A DNA stretch of 23,771 nt from an uncultured Bacteroidota bacterium (GCA_946480675.1 CAMLKS010000001.1:1-23771); one strand, 5' to 3'. Positions 6,263 to 15,732 are shown, counted from the stretch's first letter. The notes: generated by a model not told the origin, from the letters alone. Program-made: numbers and translations.

Positions 6263-6928
6263 ATGAAACACATTCTGAAAAGTATTATTGTCCTTTCATT
6301 GGTGTCAACTGCGGCCTGCAATGATGCGCCTAAGGCTGATGAAGCACAAACAGCAGAAGCGCAACAGGTGCAGGAAGCACCTACGGGAACCAACTTTGCA
6401 GTAGACAATCAAAAAAGTACTTTATCGTGGATAGGCACCAAACCGGTGGGGAAACATGATGGTATCTTCCCCATTTCTACCGGCACACTTAGTGTTGCAG
6501 ATTATAACATAACAGGGGGCCGTTTTGATATTGATATGGCCAACCTGAAAGTGCTGGATGGTGGTGAAGGCAATGAAAAGCTGCAAGGCCACCTGAAAAG
6601 CGGCGACTTTTTTGATGTGACCAAATATCCGAATGCTACGTTTGAAATAACGAGTGTAGCCGCGGGTGTTGCTACTGATCCTAAAGACCTGGTAATGAAA
6701 GATGCGACCCATACGGTTACAGGTAATCTAACCCTGAAGGATAGCACCAAGAGTGTGACTTTCCCAGCGAAAGTAAGCATGAATGGCAATAGCCTAATTG
6801 CAGACGCCGACTTCAACATCGACCGCACGCAGTGGGGTATTGTGTATGGTAATGATAAATCGCTGGGCGATAAATTCATCCGCCCGGAAGTAAATATCAA
6901 GCTTCACATAGAGGCGAATAAACAGTAA
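6263..6928 (+). CDS. YceI-family lipoprotein
   Basis: A 221-aa protein from ATG 6263. A TTG at 6254 is an alternative start but would lengthen the signal without benefit. Residues 1-18 form a lipoprotein signal with Cys19 in VSTAAC, so it is probably membrane-anchored in the periplasm or outer membrane. After a low-complexity Ala/Glu/Gln linker, residues about 45-220 form a YceI lipocalin-like beta barrel (typical segments GGRFDIDMANLKV, LKSGDFFDVTKYPNATF and LTLKDSTKSVTFP). YceI proteins bind isoprenoid or other amphiphilic ligands; the ligand here is unknown. It is a single gene ending at a strong bidirectional terminator. Confidence 0.93.
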   Translation: MKHILKSIIVLSLVSTAACNDAPKADEAQTAEAQQVQEAPTGTNFAVDNQKSTLSWIGTKPVGKHDGIFPISTGTLSVADYNITGGRFDIDMANLKVLDGGEGNEKLQGHLKSGDFFDVTKYPNATFEITSVAAGVATDPKDLVMKDATHTVTGNLTLKDSTKSVTFPAKVSMNGNSLIADADFNIDRTQWGIVYGNDKSLGDKFIRPEVNIKLHIEANKQ

Positions 6929-6945
6929 AAACAAACTCTGTGTAT

Positions 6946-6977
6946 AAAAGAAGGCTGGTCATAACCAGCCTTCTTTT
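6946..6977. terminator. Bidirectional terminator between yceI and the M28 peptidase
   Basis: AAAAGAAGGCTGGT (6946-6959) and ACCAGCCTTCTTTT (6964-6977) form a perfect 14-bp stem with a CATA loop. A/T arms on both sides allow termination in both directions. The outer arm overlaps the M28 peptidase stop codon (6976-6978). Confidence 0.9.
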
Positions 6978-8619
6978 ATTTAAATTCTATCGGTAGTTTC
7001 ATTTCCTTGCCATCCCGCTTGATGGTAACCTGCGTTTTATCACCGGCTGCAAATTTGCCTAAGGCTTCCATATAGCTTTGCATACCGTTTATTTTATATT
7101 CTCCTAGCTGTGTGATAATATCCCCTGCTTTTACCCCAGCTGCTATAGCCGGTTTCCCTTCGGTAACGCCATCTACTTTTACGCCTCCTTCCTGGTATGA
7201 ATAGTCGGGCATGATACCTAGCGTTACTTTAAAGCGCACCTTGCCAACGGTAGACTGCTTGGTTGTTGTGAATGAAGGCTTCGGCAGCTTTTCCATTTTT
7301 GCTACTACGTTATAAATGTAATTTATTACCATAGCCTCACCCTTGTAGTTAATCTTATCTGCATCATCGCTTGGCTTGTGATAGTCGGTATGCAGGCCTG
7401 TAAAGAAGAACAGTACCGGCACCCCGTGATGGTAAAAAGAAGTATGGTCGGAAGGGCCTACGCCTGCACTATCAAAACTGATACGGAACCTGGGGTCTTT
7501 CTTATCTATGACCGTGCCCCATACAGGCGAGGTGCCCACGCCACCTACCGTCAATGCATGGGTGCTGTCATTGAGCCTGCCCAGCATATCCATATTTATC
7601 ATGTAGGCTATCTTATTGCTATCCAATGCCGCATCTTTCACAATAGCTTTAGACCCTAAAAGGCCCAATTCTTCACCCGAGAAATGCAGAAACAGATAGT
7701 TATACTTTTTTAGCTTTGCATCTTTTATCCAGCCAGCCAATTGCATTAGTGCAGCCGTGCCGCTCGCGTTATCATCGGCACCATTGTGTATCTGCCTGTC
7801 TTTTTTAGCATTCAGGCTATTACCATCTTCCCCGTAGCCTAAGTGATCCAAATGCGCACCCAGCACCACTGTATATTTGGCGCCGTTGTCTATAAAAGCT
7901 GCTACATTGGTACCCGTCATTTCTATTTTCTTCAGTGCTATATTCATTTCCAGTACCACATTGTTATCTGTACGGCGGATGTATGACTCATAACCTTTAT
8001 TAGTAAGTATAGCTACCGGTATATCCAGGCTTTCGTATTCTGATTTCGGAAGAAATTCGGGTGGGAATTTGGCACCGTAGCTATCGTAAAACAATACCGC
8101 TATAGCGCCTTGTTTGGCAGCATCTTTAGCGCGTTCAAAAGTGAATTTTTCCCAATCGAAGTGTGCATCTGCAGCCTCATCTTTATCGGCAAACAAAGGT
8201 ATCATCCATATGTTGCCATGCTCATATACCCCCGGTATCACTTCACCTTTTACCTTCTTGTTTATAGCACTAAAAGGTGCAGGAAAAGCTTCATCGCGAT
8301 TGGTAACTGTATTACCCGCTACTCGTATCATCGTAGCAGGCAGTATCTCCTTGCCATTTACAAAAGCAAATGAATGGCGATAGTCTTTCTCATAGGCTTT
8401 AATACCCAGCTTCTGATACCTGGCTATGATAAAATCAACCGCTTTTTGCTCACCTGCGCTACCAGTACGCCTGCCTTCCAGTTCATCGGATGCAAGGTAG
8501 CTTATGTCTTCTTTCAACTGCTTTACTGTCTTCTTATCACTTTTATCTTTAGCAGCCAGTGGTTGTGCTGCCATCATAATCATAAAAAGAAAAACGGCAA
8601 TAGCCTTGGGAGTATTCAT
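6976..8619 (-). CDS. Secreted M28 zinc aminopeptidase with PA-like insert and C-terminal PDZ
   Basis: A 547-aa protein. Residues 1-23 are a cleavable signal peptide (hydrophobic core then AAQPLAA). A PA-like region (about 120-230) is inserted before the catalytic part. M28 metal ligands and catalytic residues are visible: HLD (256-258), DD in GADDNASG (282-283), EE in SGEELG (316-317), Asp344 in NMD and His414 in YHKPSDD. The C-terminus (about 462-547) is a PDZ domain (AAGVKAGDIITQLGEYKING). It probably removes N-terminal amino acids from peptides in the periplasm or outside the cell. It is monocistronic, with a -7 element upstream and its stop codon inside a terminator hairpin. Confidence 0.93.
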   Translation of the reverse strand: MNTPKAIAVFLFMIMMAAQPLAAKDKSDKKTVKQLKEDISYLASDELEGRRTGSAGEQKAVDFIIARYQKLGIKAYEKDYRHSFAFVNGKEILPATMIRVAGNTVTNRDEAFPAPFSAINKKVKGEVIPGVYEHGNIWMIPLFADKDEAADAHFDWEKFTFERAKDAAKQGAIAVLFYDSYGAKFPPEFLPKSEYESLDIPVAILTNKGYESYIRRTDNNVVLEMNIALKKIEMTGTNVAAFIDNGAKYTVVLGAHLDHLGYGEDGNSLNAKKDRQIHNGADDNASGTAALMQLAGWIKDAKLKKYNYLFLHFSGEELGLLGSKAIVKDAALDSNKIAYMINMDMLGRLNDSTHALTVGGVGTSPVWGTVIDKKDPRFRISFDSAGVGPSDHTSFYHHGVPVLFFFTGLHTDYHKPSDDADKINYKGEAMVINYIYNVVAKMEKLPKPSFTTTKQSTVGKVRFKVTLGIMPDYSYQEGGVKVDGVTEGKPAIAAGVKAGDIITQLGEYKINGMQSYMEALGKFAAGDKTQVTIKRDGKEMKLPIEFK

Positions 8620-8635
8620 GCGCTCAATTTTTGCG

Positions 8636-8643
8636 CAAAATTA
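8636..8643 (-). promoter_or_regulatory. Bacteroidota -7 element upstream of the M28 peptidase
   Basis: TAATTTTG on the minus strand fits TAnnTTTG about 17 bases before the ATG. It lies in a near-palindrome (AATTTTTGCGCAAAATT, 8626-8642), which could be an operator. No -33 box is evident. Confidence 0.4.
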
Positions 8644-8698
8644 GCTCATTTGCTATTGGTAAGCCTTTTATTTTAGGGAATTTGAGTATTAATGCAAT

Positions 8699-8730
8699 AA
8701 AAAAATCCCGCACTTGGGTAGTGCGGGATT
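8699..8730 (-). terminator. Rho-independent terminator after scpB
   Basis: AATCCCGCACT (8704-8714) pairs with AGTGCGGGATT (8720-8730), an 11-bp G/C-rich stem with a 5-base loop. On the minus strand it is followed by seven T (complement of 8699-8705). It lies 20 bases beyond the scpB stop. Confidence 0.9.
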
Positions 8731-8749
8731 AGTAACAATTTAATCAATT

Positions 8750-9394
8750 CTATTCAGCAATCTCTTCATCAATAATGCTGCCATCAGGAGATACCAGCAA
8801 TTGTGAATCACCTTCAGGTATGGCTTCACTACCACTAGTTGGCAGCACTATATCGATGTTAGTAATGTCTTTCAGTTGTGGCAACTCGCCGGAGTTATTG
8901 ATACCCAGATAGTCCATAAAATTTTTGGACGTAGTGTAGGTAAGTGGTTTGCCTACCATATTCTCGTTGCGCCCGGCTATCACTATCAGTTCTTTTTCCA
9001 GTAGTTTTTGGATGGAATAGTCGGCACTTACGCCACGTATAAATTCTATCTCTGTTTTAGTAATCGGCTGCTTGTACGCTATGATGGCCAATGTTTCCAT
9101 TGCTGCTGTCGATAGCTTTTTGATGTGTTTATCACCATTCAGCTGCAATACGGTTTTGTGATATGCCTTTTTAGTGAGGAACTGGTATCCACCACCTGCT
9201 TCACGCAACTGGAAAGGGTAATATGCTGCTTCGTATTTTTCGCGGATGGCATCTATGCATGTAGCTATGCGGTCACCTTCTATTTGTTCTTCCAAAGCCT
9301 GGCCCAGCATTTCGGTCATCTCCATCATAGTGATAGGACGTTCGCTGGCAAATATCAGCGCTTCTACGTGTGGCATGAGTTGTTCGATATCCAT
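8750..9394 (-). CDS. scpB: SMC-Scp complex subunit ScpB
   Basis: A 214-aa protein of usual ScpB length with tandem winged-helix domains. The N-terminal one begins HVEALIFASERPITMMEM; the second contains the signature STAAMETLAIIAYKQPITK, followed by IEFIRGV and a recognition segment. ScpB dimers bind ScpA and regulate the SMC ATPase in chromosome condensation and segregation. The C-terminal tail (about 175-214) is acidic and likely disordered. scpA is not adjacent. Its leader contains a good -7 element and its own terminator follows, so it is transcribed alone although it lies downstream of the nuo operon on the same strand. Confidence 0.95.
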   Translation of the reverse strand: MDIEQLMPHVEALIFASERPITMMEMTEMLGQALEEQIEGDRIATCIDAIREKYEAAYYPFQLREAGGGYQFLTKKAYHKTVLQLNGDKHIKKLSTAAMETLAIIAYKQPITKTEIEFIRGVSADYSIQKLLEKELIVIAGRNENMVGKPLTYTTSKNFMDYLGINNSGELPQLKDITNIDIVLPTSGSEAIPEGDSQLLVSPDGSIIDEEIAE

Positions 9395-9496
9395 ATAAAC
9401 TCCGTTTCAGGTACACATCGAAAATAGTACAGCTTACCCTTTATTACCCGAAAAGTAATGCACAGGTGTGGGTAAAAACCTTGTACGTTTCGAACG

Positions 9497-9504
9497 CAAA
9501 GGTA
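9497..9504 (-). promoter_or_regulatory. Bacteroidota -7 element for scpB
   Basis: TACCTTTG on the minus strand fits TAnnTTTG about 103 bases before the scpB ATG. A TTTG lies 23 bases further upstream, slightly beyond the usual spacing. It follows the nuo terminator directly. Confidence 0.45.
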
Positions 9505-9528
9505 CGGCTATACGGAAGGTATACACAC

Positions 9529-9553
9529 AAAATGCCCCGTAACAGGGCATTTT
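9529..9553 (-). terminator. Terminator of the nuo operon
   Basis: AAAATGCCC (9529-9537) pairs with GGGCATTTT (9545-9553) around a 7-base loop, 20 bases past the nuoN stop. On the minus strand the stem ends in TTTT followed by G/T-rich sequence, so termination may be incomplete. Confidence 0.75.
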
Positions 9554-9572
9554 AAGAAAACATTGTATGTTT

Positions 9573-10949
9573 TTAAATACCTGCGATAACTACCTGGGGT
9601 GCGATGCCCAGTATGAAAACGATAATGCCGGTAACAATAAGCAGTAGTTTATCGGACCCTGTAACTTCACTATTCAATTCAGGATTGCCCTGCTTGAAGT
9701 ACATAGCAATGATAACACGGAAGTAGTAATAAGCACTTACGGCTGCCATCAGCAGGGCAAATATCACCAGCCACATCAGCTGGCCTTGCTCAAGTGCAGC
9801 CTGCAGCACCATGTATTTTGCCATAAAGCCGCCTGTAAGTGGTATACCCGCCAACGAGAATATGAAGATGGCGGTAACGCCTGCCAGCAATGGTTGCTTT
9901 TTAGCCAGGCCATTGAAACCATCATATGTATAATCTTTCAGTTTCAGCAATACGGCAAACAGCCCTATCGTAGCTACGCTGTATGCTACCGCATATACTA
10001 TCATACCCTGCCATGCCGTGGCATTTACCGCCAATATGGCAAAGAGCATGAAGCCTGCCTGTGCAATAGATGAATAGGCCAGCATACGCTTTACACTTTG
10101 CTGGAAAACGGCTGTAATGTTACCAACCAGCAGTGTTGCCGCAGTAACGATGGCCAGTACCAGCATCCAATGGCTGCTCAGCGCACCGAAACCAACGGAG
10201 AATAACTTCATGAAAGCTACGAATATGCCTGCCTTCACTACAGTAGCCATAAAAGCTGTGAACGGTGTAGGCGCACCATCATATACATCCGGTGTCCACA
10301 TATGCATAGGTGCTGCAGATACTTTAAAACCTAAGGCTATCATCAGGAATATAATGCCTGCCAATGCAGTTGGACTCAGCAAGTCATCTTGCAGGAAAGT
10401 GAATCCAATAATATTGAAAGTACCGGTGGCACCATACAACAGCGTAATGCCCATCAGCAGGATACCGGTAGAGAATGAACCCATCAACAGGTATTTCAAT
10501 GAGGCTTCACTGCTTTTCAGGTTGCGCTTATCGCTACCTGCCAGTATGTATTGTGGTATAGATAATATCTCAATACCCAGGAACAGCATGAGCATACTAT
10601 TGTAGCTGCTTAACAGATAGATACCACATAGGATAAAGCATATCAGGGCAAAGTATTCGGCTACATGGGCACCTACCCGCTGAATGTCCTTATTCACCAA
10701 CATAGCATACAGCAATGTACAGCCTGTCATGAGCGTATTGAACCAAAGGCCGTACCTGTCTATGCGCAGCATATTGTTGAAATAGGTCTGTGGTTGGTTG
10801 CCCTCAGCAGAAAGTTCCCAGATGTTAACGCCCAGTAACAGTGCCAGTAAAAGAATAGCTACGGTACCTACCGATCTCTTTTCTTTTACCATCAGCCCGG
10901 TAAACATGAGTATTACACCAAATACCGTTGAAGCAATAATTGCCTTCAT
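9573..10949 (-). CDS. nuoN: NADH-quinone oxidoreductase subunit N
   Basis: A 458-aa polytopic membrane protein, an antiporter-like proton-pumping subunit of complex I with about 13-14 predicted helices. Visible signatures are Glu127 in FLGIEILSIP, the conserved TM5 glutamate, and the Lys/Pro-containing segment GFKVSAAPMHMWTPDVYDGAP typical of the antiporter family. It is the last gene of the operon, 37 bases after nuoM and followed by a terminator. A degenerate T-rich leader resembling the 7-bp repeats before nuoC and nuoG precedes its ATG. Confidence 0.96.
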   Translation of the reverse strand: MKAIIASTVFGVILMFTGLMVKEKRSVGTVAILLLALLLGVNIWELSAEGNQPQTYFNNMLRIDRYGLWFNTLMTGCTLLYAMLVNKDIQRVGAHVAEYFALICFILCGIYLLSSYNSMLMLFLGIEILSIPQYILAGSDKRNLKSSEASLKYLLMGSFSTGILLMGITLLYGATGTFNIIGFTFLQDDLLSPTALAGIIFLMIALGFKVSAAPMHMWTPDVYDGAPTPFTAFMATVVKAGIFVAFMKLFSVGFGALSSHWMLVLAIVTAATLLVGNITAVFQQSVKRMLAYSSIAQAGFMLFAILAVNATAWQGMIVYAVAYSVATIGLFAVLLKLKDYTYDGFNGLAKKQPLLAGVTAIFIFSLAGIPLTGGFMAKYMVLQAALEQGQLMWLVIFALLMAAVSAYYYFRVIIAMYFKQGNPELNSEVTGSDKLLLIVTGIIVFILGIAPQVVIAGI

Positions 10950-10986
10950 TATTATTAAAAGAATTAAAAAGTCAAACGTTACAATC

Positions 10987-12426
10987 TTATGGCATCATCA
11001 CACCTGCTGCCGCAGCCGTCATATCCAGCAGTGGCTTAGGATATACACCCAGCATTAGTATGATACCTATAATAACTGCCAGCCCCACATATTCATTTAC
11101 ACTCAGGTCTTTTTGTATGGTCATGCCCACAGTATTGCCATAAGTGGTTTTCTGTACCATGTTCAGCGTATATACCGCACCCAGTATCACACCCAAACCT
11201 GCCAGCACCATGTAGGTGATGTGGTAAGGCGAAGGGCTCTGGAACAATCCATTGAACAGCATAAACTCGCCCACAAAACCATTGGTGAGTGGCAATCCTA
11301 TATTGGCAAATGATATAATAACAAAGGCTATAGCCATTTTAGGTGCTGATATAGCCATGCCGCCCAGCTTAGTCATATCGCGGGTACCCCAGCGCTGCTC
11401 TATCATGCTAACGATGAGCCACATGCCGGTGATATTGATGCCGTGGTTGAACATCTGCACCATCAGGCCATGCATGCCGGTAGAGGTTTGTGAGAAAGCA
11501 GCGGCGCTCATCAGGCCCATGTGCGCTATAGACGAGTATGCTATCAGGCGCTTCATGTCCGTTTGAACAATAGCAATGCAAGATGCATAGATGATACCTA
11601 TGATAGAAAGTATAATTATGGTATTGCTCCAGAAAGCTACGCCTTCAGGTACTACCGGCAGCAGCCAGCGGATAACCGAAAACAGGCCCATTTTCACCAT
11701 CAACGCGCTCAGGATGATGGTAACCGAAGTAGGCGATTGCTCATAGGTATCGGGCTGCCAGGTGTGGAAGGGGAATATCGGCATCTTGATAGCAAAGGCT
11801 ATGAAAATGAGCCAGAAGAGCCACTGTTGCGTAACAGGGTCTAAAGACATACCTGCACTTACTATATTATCCCAGCCGTAAGCATTAGCACCGGGGTTTT
11901 GCAATGCCAGGAAGATGATGGCAGACAGCATCAAAAGGCTGCCGACGAATGTATAAACAAAGAATTTGAAGGTAACCGGTATACGCTTTTCACCACCCCA
12001 CATAGAACACAGGAAGTAAACAGGTATCAGCGCCAGTTCCCAAAAAAAGTAGAATAATAAGGCATCGTGCGCTAAGAACACGCCTGTAATACCGGCTTGT
12101 GCCAACAGCATCAGTCCGTAGAAGCCGCCGGGGTTTTCTACTTCTTTATTCCAGTTGCTGATGAAGACAACAGGCATAACGATGCCGGTAAGCAGGCACA
12201 GCATAGCCGCCATGCCATCTGAGTATAAACTGAGTTGTGCACCCAGGCGCGGTATCCATGGCATAGACCATGCCATAGGTTGACTGTAGGATGCAGCGCT
12301 GATATAAGCAGCCAGTCCTAAAGTAGCAATGCTACTAATAAGGGCAACAGCCTTTGCGCTATCTTTTGCAAGAAAGCTAAGGATACCTGCTACTATAGGA
12401 ACCAGTATAAGTAATGTTAAGATCAT
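10987..12426 (-). CDS. nuoM: NADH-quinone oxidoreductase subunit M
   Basis: A 479-aa antiporter-like membrane subunit of complex I. Glu130 in FYFFWELALIPVYFL is the conserved TM5 glutamate, and AIKMPIFPFHTWQPDTYEQSP is the broken-helix lysine segment of the central proton half-channel. Length and motif order fit NuoM rather than MrpD-type antiporters, and its position between nuoL and nuoN confirms this. It is 36 bases after nuoL. Confidence 0.97.
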   Translation of the reverse strand: MILTLLILVPIVAGILSFLAKDSAKAVALISSIATLGLAAYISAASYSQPMAWSMPWIPRLGAQLSLYSDGMAAMLCLLTGIVMPVVFISNWNKEVENPGGFYGLMLLAQAGITGVFLAHDALLFYFFWELALIPVYFLCSMWGGEKRIPVTFKFFVYTFVGSLLMLSAIIFLALQNPGANAYGWDNIVSAGMSLDPVTQQWLFWLIFIAFAIKMPIFPFHTWQPDTYEQSPTSVTIILSALMVKMGLFSVIRWLLPVVPEGVAFWSNTIIILSIIGIIYASCIAIVQTDMKRLIAYSSIAHMGLMSAAAFSQTSTGMHGLMVQMFNHGINITGMWLIVSMIEQRWGTRDMTKLGGMAISAPKMAIAFVIISFANIGLPLTNGFVGEFMLFNGLFQSPSPYHITYMVLAGLGVILGAVYTLNMVQKTTYGNTVGMTIQKDLSVNEYVGLAVIIGIILMLGVYPKPLLDMTAAAAGVMMP

Positions 12427-12462
12427 AATGCCAAAGCAATATTTGCAGTGCTATCTAATTAT

Positions 12463-14346
12463 TTATTGAACCCAGAAAAAACTAATGGTAAACAACAGTG
12501 TCATACCTATCACCATCATAAAGATGTAGAAACCCACCTGGCCGGTTTGCAACAGGCGCACCCTGTCGCTACCCCAGCGTACCGTTTTACCTACACCATT
12601 TACCACTCCGTCGATACCCATTTTTTCTACAAACCTGTCGAGGGCTGAAGACAATGCGAGCAGCGGGCGTACGATGATAGCATCATACATCTCATCTACA
12701 TACCATTTATTTTCCAGCACTTTTGCAAGTCCTGTGTTCTCTTTAAAGTTTGGTTTCTTAGTAGCATTGTAGGCTACAATTATCATTATAATTACCAGTC
12801 CTGTTGAAAGGCCCATCAGCATCCACTCGGTGCTGTGCTCCAGGTGATGATGGCCAAAGTTGGCAACTACCGGTGCCAGGTATGTATTAAATGTATGATG
12901 CTCGCTGATAACAGCCGGCAAGCCCACATAACCACCTATTACCGACATAATGGCCAGTACTATCAACGGTATTGTCATAGCCGCAGGGCTTTCGTGCAGG
13001 TGGTGTTCCTGGTCGTGTGTGCCGCGGAAAGAACCGGTGAACGTAAGGAAGTAGAGGCGGAACATATAGAATGCAGTCATCAGTGCAGCTCCTAATGCCA
13101 GATAATACATTACAGGGCTATGTGCATAGGTAGCAGCCAGTATTTCATCTTTAGAAAAGAAACCTGAGAAACCCGGGATACCTGCGATAGCCAAACAACC
13201 AATGAGGAAGGTAATGCTGGTTATCTTCATTTTCTTGCCCAGGCCACCCATGCTTCGGATATCCTGCTCGCCACCCATAGCATGGATAACGCTACCAGAA
13301 CCCAGGAACATAAGGGCTTTAAAGAAGGCGTGTGTCATAACATGGAACACCGCCGTAGTATATGCACCCACACCCAGCGCCAGGAATATAAAGCCCAGCT
13401 GGCTAACCGTAGAATAGGCCAGTACTTTTTTAATATCGTATTGCCTGATGGCGATAGATGCTGCCAGTATAGCGGTAGCCAAACCGATAACTGCTACCAG
13501 GTTCAGCGCCATTGGTGCCAGGCTATACAGCGCATTGCTGCGCGCTATCATATAGATACCGGCAGTAACCATCGTTGCGGCGTGGATGAGGGCCGATACC
13601 GGGGTAGGACCCGCCATGGCATCGGGCAGCCAGGTGTACAGAGGTATCTGGGCACTTTTACCCATAGCACCTATGAACAGGCATATCGCAATCCAGTTAT
13701 GCATATTAGACGACAACTGCACCGTACCACCATTCAGCTGGCCAAAGAATTCGTTATAAGAAAGGGTACCGTAGTTGAAAAGTATCAGCAGCATACCTAC
13801 CAGGAAGCCGAGGTCACCGATACGGTTCATCACAAAGGCTTTCTTAGCGGCATTGGTGTAATCCCTGTTTTTGAACCAGAAACCGATGAGCAGGTAAGAG
13901 CAAAGGCCCACACCTTCCCAACCAATGAACATAATAAGATAGTTGGCACCCAGCACCAGTAGCAGCATCGAGAATACGAAGAGGTTGAGGTAAGCAAAAT
14001 ACTTTACCATACCCTCGTCATCGTGCATGTATGATGTGGAGTACACATGTATCAGGAAACCGATACCTGTAATGATAAGCAGGAACAGGGAAGATAGTGC
14101 ATCTACCTGGAAGGCGAATGGAATGTACAGGTTACCTGATTGTATAAAATCGAACAGGTGCACCACCGTAGAAGTGCCACTGCTTTTTACTTCGAAAAAG
14201 ATGCCCACTGAAACAGCAAACGATGCCAGTATGGCCAGGCTGCCGATAACGCCGCCTGCACCTTTTGGCATTTTACGCCAACCTATACCATTAATCAAAA
14301 AGCCAATTAACGGAAATAAAGGAACCAGCCAAACAAGGTTAGTCAT
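12463..14346 (-). CDS. nuoL: NADH-quinone oxidoreductase subunit L
   Basis: A 627-aa membrane protein, the distal antiporter-like pump of complex I. It has the N-terminal Proton_antipo_N segment (about 60-115), Glu144 in FIGWEGVGLCSYLLIGFW and the lysine segment GKSAQIPLYTWLPDAMAGPTP. The long C-terminal part beyond the antiporter core (about 500-627), containing the VDEMYDAIIVRPL stretch, is consistent with the lateral helix that braces the membrane arm and ends in a last transmembrane helix. It lies 9 bases after nuoK. Confidence 0.97.
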   Translation of the reverse strand: MTNLVWLVPLFPLIGFLINGIGWRKMPKGAGGVIGSLAILASFAVSVGIFFEVKSSGTSTVVHLFDFIQSGNLYIPFAFQVDALSSLFLLIITGIGFLIHVYSTSYMHDDEGMVKYFAYLNLFVFSMLLLVLGANYLIMFIGWEGVGLCSYLLIGFWFKNRDYTNAAKKAFVMNRIGDLGFLVGMLLILFNYGTLSYNEFFGQLNGGTVQLSSNMHNWIAICLFIGAMGKSAQIPLYTWLPDAMAGPTPVSALIHAATMVTAGIYMIARSNALYSLAPMALNLVAVIGLATAILAASIAIRQYDIKKVLAYSTVSQLGFIFLALGVGAYTTAVFHVMTHAFFKALMFLGSGSVIHAMGGEQDIRSMGGLGKKMKITSITFLIGCLAIAGIPGFSGFFSKDEILAATYAHSPVMYYLALGAALMTAFYMFRLYFLTFTGSFRGTHDQEHHLHESPAAMTIPLIVLAIMSVIGGYVGLPAVISEHHTFNTYLAPVVANFGHHHLEHSTEWMLMGLSTGLVIIMIIVAYNATKKPNFKENTGLAKVLENKWYVDEMYDAIIVRPLLALSSALDRFVEKMGIDGVVNGVGKTVRWGSDRVRLLQTGQVGFYIFMMVIGMTLLFTISFFWVQ

Positions 14347-14355
14347 TACTACGAT

Positions 14356-14655
14356 TTAGTGTTTTAACCTATTTAATATATTAATATCAACCGAATGCAC
14401 CTTGCGGTACATCATCACAATAACGGCCAGCCCCACTGCTACCTCTGCTGCAGCCACCACCATTATAAAGAATACGAATATCTGTGCAGAGGCATCATTA
14501 TACATTTTTGAAAAGGCCACCATCAGCAGGTTTACGGCATTCAGCATCAACTCTATGCACATAAATACGATAATGGCATTGCGGCGCATCAGGGTACCCA
14601 TGATGCCTATGCAAAACAGCGCAAGACTTAAAAACAAATAGTATTGTATCGGCAT
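14356..14655 (-). CDS. nuoK: NADH-quinone oxidoreductase subunit K
   Basis: A 99-aa protein with three transmembrane helices, the typical length. The two buried glutamates required for proton transfer in the family are present: Glu35 in [13 protein letters not shown] and Glu71 in [12 protein letters not shown]. It is related to MrpC/MnhC, but the position between nuoJ and nuoL settles the identity. Gaps to its neighbours are short (21 and 9 bases). Confidence 0.97.
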   Translation of the reverse strand: MPIQYYLFLSLALFCIGIMGTLMRRNAIIVFMCIELMLNAVNLLMVAFSKMYNDASAQIFVFFIMVVAAAEVAVGLAVIVMMYRKVHSVDINILNRLKH

Positions 14656-14676
14656 TTCTTCTTTTTAAAAAACGGA

Positions 14677-15195
14677 TTACTGTTTTACTTCACTCACCGC
14701 TTCTTCCTTTTTACCGATAACTACCGCACCAATCATTGCACTAAGGAAGAGCACACTGCTTATTTCAAAAGGCAGAACAAACTGTGTAAACAGTGTTTTA
14801 CCCAGGTTTTTTATCAGCCCTATATCTGTAGGCGACTGCTCCAGCATGTTTACAGATGAAGTGCGCAAAGCCGCCAGCACTACCAGAAACAAAGCACCAC
14901 CCGATATAACGCCCGCAAACTGTACCAGCCGGTTCTTCTGCGGTTCGGTATCGGCATTCAGGTTCATCAGCATTATCACAAAGAGGAACAGTACCATGAT
15001 GGCACCTGCATACACAATGATGTTTACAATAGCCAGGAACTGTGCATTCATTAATACATAGTGGCCGGAAATAGCAAAGAAGGTAGCAATCAAAAACAAT
15101 ACACTATTCACCGGGTTGCGGCTCAGGATAACGCCCAGCGCGCAACTCAATGCCATTACTGTCAGGAACCAGAATAATATTTCGTACGTACTCAT
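14677..15195 (-). CDS. nuoJ: NADH-quinone oxidoreductase subunit J
   Basis: A 172-aa membrane protein with five predicted helices. The segment NIIVYAGAIMVLFLFVIMLM is the conserved NuoJ helix 3, whose pi-bulge takes part in coupling quinone reduction to proton pumping. The C-terminus is polar and presumably cytoplasmic. It starts three bases after the nuoI stop. Confidence 0.96.
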   Translation of the reverse strand: MSTYEILFWFLTVMALSCALGVILSRNPVNSVLFLIATFFAISGHYVLMNAQFLAIVNIIVYAGAIMVLFLFVIMLMNLNADTEPQKNRLVQFAGVISGGALFLVVLAALRTSSVNMLEQSPTDIGLIKNLGKTLFTQFVLPFEISSVLFLSAMIGAVVIGKKEEAVSEVKQ

Positions 15196-15198
15196 ATA

Positions 15199-15711
15199 CT
15201 ATTTGGTTTCTTGTTGCATTTTAGGGTGAGGAATCAGGAGGTCTTCCTTTTTATAGATAAAGCTATCACGCGTATAGTTAGTAGGCATTATCGTTTCGCT
15301 CAGGTACACGGCATCTTTGGGGCAGGCCTCTTCGCAATAACCGCAGAATATGCAACGCAGCATGTTTATTTCATATTTAGCAGCGTATTTCTCTTCGCGG
15401 TACAGGTTCTCTTCACCCGGTTTGCGCTCAGCAGCTTCCATAGTAATGGCTTCTGCAGGGCAGGCAAGGGCACACAGGCCACAGGCTGTGCAGCGCTCGC
15501 GGCCTTCTTCATCACGGTTCAGCACATGCAGGCCACGAAACACCGGGCTAAACGGACGTTTTTCTTCCGGATAGCTGACCGTAGCCTTCTTTTTAAATAT
15601 ATGGCCTATGGTCATGCTAAGGCCCTTGGCAATAGCAGGCAGGTATATCTTCTCCCCGAATGTCATCGGGTCGCGATTTACCGGCGCAGACCTGTTTGTT
15701 AGTTTTTCCAT
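15199..15711 (-). CDS. nuoI: NADH-quinone oxidoreductase subunit I (two 4Fe-4S ferredoxin)
   Basis: A 170-aa peripheral-arm subunit with two ferredoxin-type motifs. Cys74, 77, 80 and 84 (CTACGLCALAC) and Cys120, 123, 126 and 130 (CIFCGYCEEAC), each followed by Pro, bind clusters N6a and N6b, which pass electrons to N2 in NuoB. An N-terminal amphipathic stretch (about 20-45) likely contacts the membrane. The 59-base gap from nuoH carries an 8-bp inverted repeat. Confidence 0.97.
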   Translation of the reverse strand: MEKLTNRSAPVNRDPMTFGEKIYLPAIAKGLSMTIGHIFKKKATVSYPEEKRPFSPVFRGLHVLNRDEEGRERCTACGLCALACPAEAITMEAAERKPGEENLYREEKYAAKYEINMLRCIFCGYCEEACPKDAVYLSETIMPTNYTRDSFIYKKEDLLIPHPKMQQETK

Positions 15712-15732
15712 TTCAACTCCAAAAAATGCAGC

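Noticed and set aside
9395..9572. A small gene between scpB and nuoN
   Set aside because: Only short unconvincing frames; the region is explained by the nuo terminator and the scpB promoter and leader.
13282..13962. Antisense open frame (226 aa) opposite nuoL
   Set aside because: Shadow frame; highly polar and repetitive composition, and nuoL is certain.
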